Both the position numbers and the translations under genes were made by a program. From positions 496,001-560,000 of the forward strand of contig CAJTAT010000001.1 of assembly GCA_910574475.1 (NCBI GenBank): DNA of 64,000 bases, read 5' to 3'. Source of the stretch: Clostridia bacterium (GTDB lineage: Bacteria > Bacillota > Clostridia > Lachnospirales > Lachnospiraceae). The notes below the pieces were generated by a model. The model ran no database searches. It was not told the DNA's origin and saw nothing but the letters and a program-made list of their open reading frames with translations. Of this stretch, positions 52,031 through 59,961 are shown piece after piece. Position 1 is the stretch's first letter. Every line of letters starts with the position of its first letter.

Positions 52031-52501
52031 ATGAGTGTGGATACTTTATTGTTTGAATGTATTGGAATGAAAAATGAAGGTAAGTTTCCCATAGAAAACA
52101 CTGGCCGGGGCCAAGACATTTCCCCTGAATTTATAATCAATAACTTATCTTCTGACGCAAAAACACTGGCAATTATCCTTGAGGACATAAAACATCCGCT
52201 CTTCAAAAATTTTACGCATTGGCTGATTTGGAATATCCCAGCCACCAAAAAGATAGACAAAGCAATCCCTGGCGGGAAAATTGTATCCAGCTTAGGAAAT
52301 GCCAGGCAGGGATTTGGCTATGGCTGGTGCAAATATGCTGGCCCCAAACCTCCAAAAGGCCAACAGCATTTATACCGTTTTACAATCTATGCCCTTGATA
52401 GCGAAATTGACTTGCCATTTCCTCCCACAAAAAGGAACTTTATAAAAAGAGCAAAAGGACATATTCTTCAGCTAGGAACGGTTGTCGGGAAATTTGAATA
52501 G
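52031..52501 (+). CDS. YbhB/YbcL family (PEBP) protein
   Basis: This 156-residue protein belongs to the phosphatidylethanolamine-binding/Raf-kinase-inhibitor-like family. It shows ILEDIKHP, WLIWNIPA and GPKPPKGQQHLYRFTIYALD. I chose ATG 52031, 7 bases after GATGGAGG; an in-frame ATG at 51971 lacks a ribosome site. The biological role of bacterial members is poorly known. Confidence 0.85.
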   Translation: MSVDTLLFECIGMKNEGKFPIENTGRGQDISPEFIINNLSSDAKTLAIILEDIKHPLFKNFTHWLIWNIPATKKIDKAIPGGKIVSSLGNARQGFGYGWCKYAGPKPPKGQQHLYRFTIYALDSEIDLPFPPTKRNFIKRAKGHILQLGTVVGKFE

Positions 52502-52534
52502 TTGTAACTGTTGTTACTTTTTAGCTTTAAAAGA

Positions 52535-52650
52535 ATTCCTAAGTGCCTGTATTCCTCATACAGTGATATGGCAAATGAGGGCGTTTCATCATCAATATGC
52601 CCATAATCATTCATAATACGAACCCATACTGCACCTACAATCCAACAGAC
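52535..52650 (-). pseudogene. GNAT acetyltransferase fragment
   Basis: On the minus strand 52650-52535 read WIVGAVWVRIMNDYGHIDD and SFAISLYEEYRHLGI, a GNAT central region that stops where the acetyl-CoA loop should continue. There is no start and no C-terminus. It abuts the methyltransferase fragment. Confidence 0.65.
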
Positions 52651-52655
52651 AGAAT

Positions 52656-52845
52656 TTAATGTTTTTTAAGTTCTACAATAGCAGCATAATGTAAAATATC
52701 AAATTCATTCGGCGCAATTTGTTCAAGGAGCGTCATATGCTCTTGTTCCCACATCGAAATCTCCTTCTTGGTAAGCGAAGCGCCGATTCCACGACAAGCC
52801 TTCATTCTTCCATTCCAACTTTCACGAGTAAACGGTATTCTTAAA
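52656..52845 (-). pseudogene. class I SAM-dependent methyltransferase 3' fragment
   Basis: From about 52845 to TAA 52656 the minus strand encodes PFTRESWNGRMKACRGIGAS and then IAPNEFDILHYAAIVELKKH, the C-terminal end of a known Clostridial methyltransferase type. The N-terminal domain is absent. The frame starts within the end of the lipoprotein pseudogene, indicating a recombination joint. Confidence 0.7.
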
Positions 52846-53640
52846 GAATAATGATATCAACACCCTCTTTGACATAGCCCATTTTAACACCATTTTTTGC
52901 ATAAATGGGAACTTTTAAAGTGGTGACATACCCTGTAAAATCTGTGCCATTATAAATTACAGAACCAAAGATATTTTCGTCGCTATTACAAACAGTTCTA
53001 TCTTCCATGCTATAGTAATAATCTTTTAATTCAAGCTCTGAATCATCTTTCTCCGTGATTTTACTGTCAATGTCATCTGATTCAAAAGCAGAACTTTCAG
53101 ATTCAGCAATTTTCTTTTCCGCAACATCAGCCTTTCCATTTTCCACCGTCTCACTGGTACTGTTCTCTTCCTCTTCATAACATTATCTCCCGCTAATTCA
53201 TATACTGAATCCATTCTACATTCAAAAAGTTCCATATCAGAATCTTTTTCATTTAAAAAAGTGTATTCAATTTCTTCCAGTCCATATTGCTTGATATAAT
53301 CTTCAATCCCCTGTTTCATGCTAACTGCATCAAGATGTAATTTTGTAGATTCAATAAAATAATCATTCAAAATATACAGATAATCATAATCTGTTCCATT
53401 AACTGGATTTTTAAATCTGCTCCATGCGATATCTTTCGCCTATTCAGTCGCTATAATCGGATGACCAGTTTTAACATAACCAACTTTTCTCCCCTCACCA
53501 TTGTACAGATACATTTCCTCTGTTTCAGCACTACTGCTTTCAGAAACCTCCTGATCTGTTGCCTCTGTCTTTGTTCCACACCCTGCAAGGGATGCAATAA
53601 CCAATCCTGTCGCCAAAAAACTTAAAACTCTCTTTTTCAT
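52841..53640 (-). pseudogene. lipoprotein gene with an in-frame stop and a frameshift
   Basis: ATG 53640 after GAGGAGGAAG begins a lipoprotein signal (SFLATGLVIASLAGCG) and the 66-residue frame ends GYVKTGHPIIATE at TAG 53440. In the same frame, directly after TAG, the coding continues AKDIAWSRFKNPVNGTDYDY to about 53180. There one base is lost and another frame carries on EEENSTSETVENG to IYAKNGVKMGYVKEGVDIIIL at 52841. A GYVKxGxxII motif appears at both ends. Either the gene decayed or the first part is a separate small lipoprotein. Confidence 0.7.
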
Positions 53641-53913
53641 TTTCTTCCTCCTCATATACAGGATATCTGCCATCCTGCCCTTTTGTATTTTATCTGAGGA
53701 TATATCCCTGTCCATAAGCAATCGAAAATCCGCTTATTTATGGATTTCATATTATCCATATCCCTACTGTATTATAACGTACCTACCACTCTTGTGCAAG
53801 GTATATATTTAATATATAACCCCTATTAAATATAATAAATGTTCAATATTTTATATTGATACTAGAATGAACATATAAATATTGGGAACCCTGAATGGAA
53901 AGGGGGGAATCGC

Positions 53914-54186
53914 ATGATTTCATATGAACCGCTATGGACTACCATGAAAGAAAGGGGAATTACTAAATATCAGCTTATCTACCATTGGGGGATAAGCAGT
54001 AATACACTTAGAAGAATGGGGCATGGAGAGCCGATAAGCTCCAACACCCTCAATGAGCTGTGCCTGATACTGGACTGCAGGGTAGAGAATATTCTGCTGT
54101 TCACCGCAACTGAGGAAGAAATCTCCGCAATCAATGAAAGGAAAGAGGAAATCATCAATTTCCAGAGAAAAAAACGAAAAAAATAA
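53914..54186 (+). CDS. XRE-family helix-turn-helix regulator
   Basis: This 90-residue protein is a Cro/C1-type HTH (LWTTMKERGITKYQLIYHWG, then SSNTLRRMGHGE, residues about 5-60) with a basic tail. It follows AAAGGGGGGAATCGC. A terminator lies directly after the stop. It may control adjacent mobile DNA. Single-domain XRE proteins of this size often bind operators as dimers. Confidence 0.85.
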   Translation: MISYEPLWTTMKERGITKYQLIYHWGISSNTLRRMGHGEPISSNTLNELCLILDCRVENILLFTATEEEISAINERKEEIINFQRKKRKK

Positions 54187-54215
54187 GCCTGTGTTCACAT
54201 GAACATAAGGCTTAT
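54183..54215 (+). terminator. intrinsic terminator of the XRE gene
   Basis: ATAAGCCT (54183-54190) pairs with AGGCTTAT (54208-54215), with an inner TGTTCA/TGAACA stem. CTTGTTT follows on the plus strand. It overlaps the stop codon of the XRE gene. Confidence 0.75.
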
Positions 54216-54420
54216 CTTGTTTATTCAGCTAACCTGCTCCCATTAGGGCAACATGCAGTGAACCCTTTGAAAAAATGGCTGTTTATGTACCGCCATCCTC
54301 CAATTTTTTGCATTTACAGGTTGCAGGCCCGATAAGGGCCTCCCCTTTGTGGGGCTATACATTATAGACACCTGCCATATAAATTATAACTAAAATCAGA
54401 ATTTTTCTAAAACAAAAAAC
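54216..54420. other. gene-free stretch with two tandem hairpins
   Basis: No gene is seen. Two short hairpins are adjacent: AGGCCC/GGGCCT (54325-54330 with 54336-54341) and CCCC/GGGG (54342-54345 with 54351-54354). The rest is AT-rich. The tandem arrangement resembles the pair in front of the helicase gene (58566-58603). Confidence 0.4.
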
Positions 54421-54720
54421 ATCTGCCTATTAAAAAGAAAAATAAGGGATTCAGGTTCTGTAATGGCTGCTACCTGTCAAAAAAAGACAATCTTGTTTTT
54501 CTTTAACATGCAGTTCCATACCACTACAGCCCATACCTGCCTTTTTCTTTTATGAGGCAGATTTTTTATCAGAAAATACTTAAACCATATATTCTAACAA
54601 CAGCTAAAGTATATATTATATATAATGAAAAAATAGACTTCTTCTCCGCTCCAAAACCCCTGAAAGTATTGATTTTACTGGAAAAACTGACATTTCTATG
54701 CTAGACAAGGCTTGTCTGGC
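54421..54720. repeat. left flank repeat of the helicase module (palindrome plus box)
   Basis: This 300-bp non-coding block has two parts. First, a 142-bp imperfect palindrome (54421-54562) has an outer stem ATCTGCCT/AGGCAGAT with a TTAAAAAGAAAAA arm, a middle stem CTGTAATGG/CCACTACAG, and a CTGC/GCAG inner pair. Second, a box (54658-54720) runs from CCCTGAAA to GCTAGACAAGGCTTGTCTGG, the latter a small palindrome. Between them lies an AT-rich part with TATAAT-like sequences. A similar block in mirror order is at 61503-61810. Confidence 0.65.
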
Positions 54721-54732
54721 TCCAAATGACAA

Positions 54733-54755
54733 AATCCCCCATCTTAAGGGGGATT
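54733..54755 (-). terminator. intrinsic terminator of the Rpn nuclease operon
   Basis: AATCCCCC (54733-54740) and GGGGGATT (54748-54755) form an 8-bp stem with a T-rich tail on the minus strand, 25 bases after the Rpn stop. Confidence 0.75.
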
Positions 54756-54779
54756 CATAATGCCTTTACAGTCAGCTTC

Positions 54780-55751
54780 TTACACTGTCTGCTTTCCAAA
54801 CATTTTGATGTATTCCTGTGCCATCTGTAATGACAGGTTCAGTTTCTCCTGCAGCCTTTTCAATATATCATTTTCAGAAAGCCCATAATCAAATCCTGTC
54901 TCAACAATGCCCTTTGCTTCTCCTTTTGTTTCATTTTCTTTTGCGATTTCATCAAACAAAGTACACATATCAAAGTCTCCTTTCTCAGATAATGCATTAT
55001 AATCAATCTTACAGTTTGTTGCTCCTGCCACTGTCATAATCACAGACTTATCTACCTTGTGTTCCCTTGCATAGTCTATGACTTTTTTCCTTGCTTCATC
55101 CCTTGACAGGCTTTTATCAAGAATCACTTTCATCAGATTGAAAAAAGCCACATTCTTCATATTATGGAGTGTCAGGCTGTTCTCCCTCGCCTCCACAAGC
55201 AGAATCTTATAGTCATTCACAAACGCTTTCATCTCTTCGGGAATATTTAACATCCCATGGAGCGATACCGCCCCATCCCATGGCTTCTCACCATAGTAGA
55301 CCACCATCGTAATGACTGGTGTGAACCTGTCTGTCTTTTTCATCCCCGACAGGTATTCATCTTCTTCCAGCCCCTTTGCTGTCTGATACTTCTTAGCATT
55401 GCTGTCATACTGCTTTTTATAAGTGCCGTAGTCATATCCCATAATTCGCATAGGCATTGCATAGTGGATATGCTCCTGTGATTCCATTCCCAGCATCACA
55501 AGCTCCACTCCAAATGCGGTGGATCTCTTGCTTACCTTTATATTGTCTCTGGATGCCCTGATGCTCTCCGCATAGTCCTTATGCTCCAATACAGAGGATT
55601 CCTCCGTATCCACATCCTCCAGCTCCTCTGGCCTGATGACCTGTTTTCCCTCAAACAGCACTGCATTGAAGAGGTCGGCAAACTGCTCATTACCACTCCA
55701 GTAATTCTTTAGCACTGTATCTGGTTTTAAGTCCTGTGTTTTCTTTGCCAT
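54780..55751 (-). CDS. Rpn-family PD-(D/E)XK nuclease/putative transposase
   Basis: This 323-residue protein has the features of the Rpn (recombination-promoting nuclease/transposase-like) family: the N-terminal LKNYWSGNEQFADLFNAVLF, then EELEDVDTEESSV, GVELVMLGMESQEHIHYAMP and MRIMGYDYGTY. Members are common in Clostridia and promote recombination in E. coli. AAGGAATCG precedes ATG 55751. It is the last gene of the helicase module, with its own terminator, and may be an independent element captured here. Confidence 0.8.
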   Translation of the reverse strand: MAKKTQDLKPDTVLKNYWSGNEQFADLFNAVLFEGKQVIRPEELEDVDTEESSVLEHKDYAESIRASRDNIKVSKRSTAFGVELVMLGMESQEHIHYAMPMRIMGYDYGTYKKQYDSNAKKYQTAKGLEEDEYLSGMKKTDRFTPVITMVVYYGEKPWDGAVSLHGMLNIPEEMKAFVNDYKILLVEARENSLTLHNMKNVAFFNLMKVILDKSLSRDEARKKVIDYAREHKVDKSVIMTVAGATNCKIDYNALSEKGDFDMCTLFDEIAKENETKGEAKGIVETGFDYGLSENDILKRLQEKLNLSLQMAQEYIKMFGKQTV

Positions 55752-55864
55752 CCTTACGATTCCTTCCCTCTGCTTCTTTTAGTATACTATCAAACCCCGT
55801 TGATTTCAAGGTCTGACAGGGGATATTAAGGAACCCCAGCCCGAAAGCCAGAGTTCCCCTGTTC

Positions 55865-56134
55865 CTATCCTTTAAAATAAAATTCTTCAAACACCTTTTC
55901 ACAGTCCTCTATGGATTTCAGGTTATAATGCCCAAAGTTAAGGCTCTGGCTTGATTCATTCCATGCAGTCCACACCGCATAAGTGCCATCCTCTTTCTTT
56001 GCCGATACCATCCAAAGATAATTGTCCGCTGGATGATAAGATTTCTGCCTAATCTCCAATACTGTATATTTAGGAAGATGCTCTTTAAAATATAGCTCCA
56101 CATGCTTCCTTATTTCGTTTAAATCAATTCCCAT
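55865..56134 (-). CDS. small protein of unknown function
   Basis: This 89-residue protein follows AAAGGAGAATGATG (ATG 56134). It is soluble, mildly acidic, with WMVSAKKEDGTYAVWTAWNES and FGHYNLKSIEDCEKV segments. No family was recognised. It is 17 bp after the 142-residue gene and 113 bp before Rpn. Confidence 0.6.
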   Translation of the reverse strand: MGIDLNEIRKHVELYFKEHLPKYTVLEIRQKSYHPADNYLWMVSAKKEDGTYAVWTAWNESSQSLNFGHYNLKSIEDCEKVFEEFYFKG

Positions 56135-56151
56135 AAAACATCATTCTCCTT

Positions 56152-56580
56152 TCAGATCAGGGGCAACCTGTAAAAGGATTCACCCATAACCACAATCAGC
56201 TTTTCGGCTTCTTCCTTATCACAGGACTGCAGAAAATGGTAGAACACAAGCCCTGAAAAAGTCTGTTGCAAAGTCCTGTGGTCTATTGCCATCTCCTTTG
56301 CCACTTTTTCCATCTTCCCATTGCTGACAGATTCCATCTTCCTCTTAACAAAGGGAATCTCCGCAAGCTGTCTGCCTGTTTTTGCGGATGCTTCATTCCT
56401 CAAATCTGTCCTGTATCCGCTGTCAGATATTACCTTTATCCAGCAGATGTCCAAATCCTCCATCTGTCTGGAGCCATTCTGTTCCTCTGCTATCTTATCA
56501 GGCTTGAAGAACATGTTGTTTACCTCATAGGAGAAATACTTCGCAATCTCCTGTGGGCTGGCAGTTTTTAAATCCATCAT
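56152..56580 (-). CDS. small protein of unknown function
   Basis: This 142-residue protein starts at ATG 56580 after AGAGGTAG (a longer frame reaches 56664). It is charged and without membrane helix or signal. Segments such as PQEIAKYFSYEVNNMFFKPD and RTLQQTFSGLVFYHFLQS suggest an all-alpha protein. No family was recognised. It follows the helicase gene by 19 bp and is probably co-translated. Confidence 0.6.
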   Translation of the reverse strand: MMDLKTASPQEIAKYFSYEVNNMFFKPDKIAEEQNGSRQMEDLDICWIKVISDSGYRTDLRNEASAKTGRQLAEIPFVKRKMESVSNGKMEKVAKEMAIDHRTLQQTFSGLVFYHFLQSCDKEEAEKLIVVMGESFYRLPLI

Positions 56581-56599
56581 AATATCTACCTCTTTTCCT

Positions 56600-58552
56600 T
56601 TATGCTTTTGCAATCTTTTTCTTTTCCTCTGTGTCCTTTTTAAACCTGACTTCCACACAGCCATATTTTTCCCTGATATAGCTCATGGAAGCAGGTTTTG
56701 AGCTAAACTTGTTGTCGCTGTGATGTATGTCCGATGTATATTTGTTTTCCTCCCACTTTACGATTGCATTATAATACGCTTCCTCACAGACCACTTCCTG
56801 CCTGACATATTCCAGCCCATCCCAGAGATTATTCCTGTCATAATCCCTTTTCTCTTTCCCTGTCGCAGTCTCCACAAAATCAACCCTGACCTTCATTCTG
56901 GCTTCCAGCTCCTCTTTCAGCCTGTCTGCATGGTAAAGGTACTGCCTCTGGTACTGGTCGTAGCTCACCATATACAGGAGCCTGTAATCTACCCTGATTT
57001 TCCCATCCTCATATTTCAGGCAGTCTTTCAGCCTTTTCTGGGCTTCAATGCCTGCAAGTGCCATAACCTCCATCAGTTCATTGTCATCCAGCTCCAAACC
57101 CTCCATTTCATCATCAGTCAGGTTTCCTGTCCTCTGGTTTTCATCCCTTACCTTTGCAAAGGCATCCGCATATCTCTGGAGAGTGGCTGTTACCTCTTTG
57201 GCAGCCCTGTAATTTGATTTCAAAATACCCATCAAAGGACTGAACCCTGCCCCGTTAAAAAATACAGGCTGTGAATCCATGCCGTAAGTAGCCTCCCCAC
57301 TGTTCTCCGTGGATCTGATATATAGATTTCTTATCACTTTTCCACCGTATAAATCCAGCTTCACCTTATATTTTCCACATGGGATGCCATCCATCTGTGC
57401 GGTATCTTTTATGACCGCCATACCATTCTCCAGCACAACATTATGGAACTCGCATATCTTATTCCCCTCCCCATCTAAAAGGTATGCTTCATTTGCCTTT
57501 GGTTTTGGCAGTATGACCTTTGCGCACTCAATATGAGATGTGACAGTCCTCCTCGCCCTGTTGAAAAACTGCTCGATACTGTCAACGCTCATGTTCCAGT
57601 CAGGAAAGGCCGCTATCATCTGCAAATTCGACGGATAGGAAGTCACATTGATTCCAACCTCTGAAACACTGGTAGTAAGAATCCCCTTAAGCGGAGAGCT
57701 TTGGATTGTCTCCCTGTCTACAATGGAATTATACAGGTCACTGTCCTTTTCCTCGCTTGTGAGCACCCCATAGGATGGCAGGTAATTTTTCACCAAATTT
57801 CCAATGCGTTTCGTGCTATTGAGCCTGACGAATGGGAAGTGTTTATCCAGGTCTATCTCCTTTATATATTCAACCACATCATCCACGAACTCAATCTCAA
57901 TCCTGTCCATCACAGGCCGATAGCTGTCGCTCTCAAACTCAATGCACTTATCGCACCGAAACAGGGGCATGGGGGCTGGTGTGGCTGTCAGCAGTATCGC
58001 ACTGTCATAAAAATTCTGCTCAATGCCCGATATGATCCCTTTCATGGCATATTCCCTGAACTTATGCTGTGTCACCAGAAAATGGCACTCGTCAAGGATG
58101 AGCACATACCTTTCCTTAACCCCAAGGGCTTTCTGCTTCCTGATATAGTCCTGTACCTTGTCCAGTTTTTCATAAGTGGTCGCCGTAATCTTTTTGCTGG
58201 TATAGAACATGTCGCCGCCGACCATGGCCCTGACATCAGGGATGTTCCCTGTCTGCTGTACTGTGTTCACCGTCGGAAGTGCTATGAATACCTTGCAGTC
58301 CTTATCCTGCTTTACTACCTTTTTCGCCACATCTGCCAGTGTCCTGCTTTTCCCTGAACCTGTGGGGGCAACCACAAGTGTAATGCCCTTATTTGTCATT
58401 GCATCCTCTAATGCTTTGACATTATCAGGGTTATCCGCAATGTACCTGTCATATTTTCTTGTCTCCACATCCCTGCAGTAATGGCTGTCATTATAGAACA
58501 GCTTCCTGATTTGGGGAGACATCTCCCTGATCAAGTCTGCCCTCATTCCCAT
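56600..58552 (-). CDS. superfamily 2 helicase-like ATPase
   Basis: This 650-residue protein has motif I APTGSGKS at 62-69, motif II DECH at 154-157, motif III TATPAP near 185, and motif VI FNRARR near 335. A C-terminal domain of about 300 residues has no assigned family. It resembles replication-type SF2 helicases in viruses and plasmids. The start ATG 58552 follows AAAGGAGG; two tandem hairpins lie just upstream. In this module it is the largest enzyme and probably acts on DNA or RNA. Confidence 0.8.
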   Translation of the reverse strand: MGMRADLIREMSPQIRKLFYNDSHYCRDVETRKYDRYIADNPDNVKALEDAMTNKGITLVVAPTGSGKSRTLADVAKKVVKQDKDCKVFIALPTVNTVQQTGNIPDVRAMVGGDMFYTSKKITATTYEKLDKVQDYIRKQKALGVKERYVLILDECHFLVTQHKFREYAMKGIISGIEQNFYDSAILLTATPAPMPLFRCDKCIEFESDSYRPVMDRIEIEFVDDVVEYIKEIDLDKHFPFVRLNSTKRIGNLVKNYLPSYGVLTSEEKDSDLYNSIVDRETIQSSPLKGILTTSVSEVGINVTSYPSNLQMIAAFPDWNMSVDSIEQFFNRARRTVTSHIECAKVILPKPKANEAYLLDGEGNKICEFHNVVLENGMAVIKDTAQMDGIPCGKYKVKLDLYGGKVIRNLYIRSTENSGEATYGMDSQPVFFNGAGFSPLMGILKSNYRAAKEVTATLQRYADAFAKVRDENQRTGNLTDDEMEGLELDDNELMEVMALAGIEAQKRLKDCLKYEDGKIRVDYRLLYMVSYDQYQRQYLYHADRLKEELEARMKVRVDFVETATGKEKRDYDRNNLWDGLEYVRQEVVCEEAYYNAIVKWEENKYTSDIHHSDNKFSSKPASMSYIREKYGCVEVRFKKDTEEKKKIAKA

Positions 58553-58565
58553 AATATCCTCCTTT

Positions 58566-58603
58566 CTCCCCCGTAGGGGAGGCTTCAGCCCTTAACTGAA
58601 GCC
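58566..58603 (-). promoter_or_regulatory. tandem hairpins ahead of the helicase gene
   Basis: CTCCCC/GGGGAG (58566-58571 with 58576-58581) is followed by GGCTTCAG/CTGAAGCC (58581-58588 with 58596-58603). They sit between the stop of the 312-residue gene and the helicase ribosome site and could end the upstream transcript or adjust helicase translation. Confidence 0.5.
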
Positions 58604-58618
58604 CCGCCAATCTATTGC

Positions 58619-59557
58619 TTATCTTACTCTATAAGAGCACAATGCCATTCCCAATAACTTCTTTGTCGGATATGCCGCATATATGCTCCTGACATTCCCC
58701 AGATAATCCTGCCTGTCAAAGGGTTTCTCTTTCTGCTCCATAGCCATTTTAACAAGCTTCCTGCTGATTTCCGTAGACAATGACAGCAGCCTGTTATGGA
58801 GCAATCTGCCTGTCTGTGTGTCGTACAAATGGACTGTCATAGCCAGTCCCTGACCATCCGCAGGCATCTCCAGCCTGTTCAGGTTCCTGCTAAGGTGTAC
58901 ATTATATGGTGCATCCATCCAGCTCATATCGCCAAATTTGAACATTGGAAAAATAACATTCCTTAATTGTGCCAGTTTCATTTCAAATGGATTTCCAGAT
59001 GCAAACTGTTCAATCTCATGTGTAGTTGGTTTTCTCATGTATACATGCAGGTTTATACCACAATCATCTATATCAAATAAAATCCCCTCCTGATGATTGA
59101 CCGCTTCCTGATAAACATCCCCAACCGTGTAACACTCCACCATTTCTTTTTCCTCCCCATCATAATTAACAATCTCTGTCATGGCTTCTAACATATCAGT
59201 CATTCTTTCCATAACGATTACATGCATGTTGCTTTCAAAAAACTGCAAGGGCATTACATTTTCCAAGGTAAGCATCCACCCATTTACCCCTGCCACGCCG
59301 ACAGCAAACTTTTGTGCCAACTCCTTAACCTTTTTATGAACAAAATCGTCATCGTACTCAACATCTGAAACAAATACATTCAGTTGTACTTTTTCATCTT
59401 CTATTTTGTAGCAGACATTCATTTCCTGTCCTTTCTGGCTGCACAATGTTGTGCCGACCAGATAAATACTTCCTTCCTGCATCATCTGGAAATTCCAGTG
59501 TGTAAATTCATTTACAAGCTCCATCACCTTTACGGCAAGTTCTTTTTGTCTATTCAT
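58619..59557 (-). CDS. protein of unknown function
   Basis: This 312-residue protein follows GAGAGGATAATG at ATG 59557. It is soluble and without recognised motif. Two halves are visible: an N-terminal half with NEFTHWNFQMMQEGSIYLVG and a C-terminal half with GILFDIDDCGINLHVYMRKP and FKFGDMSWMDAPYNVHLS. It lies in the helicase module and has an extended structured leader. Confidence 0.6.
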   Translation of the reverse strand: MNRQKELAVKVMELVNEFTHWNFQMMQEGSIYLVGTTLCSQKGQEMNVCYKIEDEKVQLNVFVSDVEYDDDFVHKKVKELAQKFAVGVAGVNGWMLTLENVMPLQFFESNMHVIVMERMTDMLEAMTEIVNYDGEEKEMVECYTVGDVYQEAVNHQEGILFDIDDCGINLHVYMRKPTTHEIEQFASGNPFEMKLAQLRNVIFPMFKFGDMSWMDAPYNVHLSRNLNRLEMPADGQGLAMTVHLYDTQTGRLLHNRLLSLSTEISRKLVKMAMEQKEKPFDRQDYLGNVRSIYAAYPTKKLLGMALCSYRVR

Positions 59558-59920
59558 ATCATTATCCTCTCTTTCTTTTATTTCTGAAATGATGTGTGTT
59601 CCCTCACACCTTGTCAGGGCTGTTTATAACAGCCTTGCCTCCACCGTCGGCTATCGTTGAAGTAACAGCAGGGAATCTGGTCCCTGAGCCTTGTCTGGTT
59701 ATATACCAGCCTCCCCACCATTCTTACTGCCTGGGAAGTGGCAGGCAGGTCTTTCCTGCTGTGAACTATTTTCTTTATTATCAGCCACTTTTTTCTTTTG
59801 TGCCGAGCACTAATAAATTGCATTTTTAAGTCTTCATTTCCTTATTTCCCTGACTCTATGGGTAGTCTATCATGGTTTTTCCGCCTGCTCCGAGCACTGC
59901 TAAATTGCATTTTCGCACAC
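59558..59920 (-). ncRNA. structured gene-free region between two module genes
   Basis: This 363-base stretch (between the terminator of the 494-residue gene and the 312-residue gene) has no credible gene. It holds several hairpins: GGCTGTT/AACAGCC (59618-59634), CAGGGA/TCCCTG (59669-59686), and a GCAGG-rich stem near 59730-59765. It also has two copies of CCGAGCACT-N2-TAAATTGCATTTT (see next entry). CCTTGTCTGG at 59689-59698 matches part of the flank box at 54712-54719. It could be a leader RNA or an independent small RNA. Confidence 0.45.
59803..59913. repeat. two direct repeats in the leader of the 312-residue gene
   Basis: CCGAGCACTAATAAATTG (59803 onward) and CCGAGCACTGCTAAATTG (59890 onward) each continue with CATTTT. 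They differ at two positions and are 87 bp apart. They may bind a regulator or form part of an RNA. Confidence 0.55.
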
Positions 59921-59951
59921 AAAAAAAGAACCCCCATTGTCTGGAAGTCCT
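59921..59951 (-). terminator. intrinsic terminator of the 494-residue gene
   Basis: AGAACCCCC (59927-59935) and GGAAGTCCT (59943-59951) pair with G-U pairs on the minus strand and are followed by six T (59921-59926), 10 bases after the stop codon. Confidence 0.65.
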
Positions 59952-59961
59952 TATTTTCATG

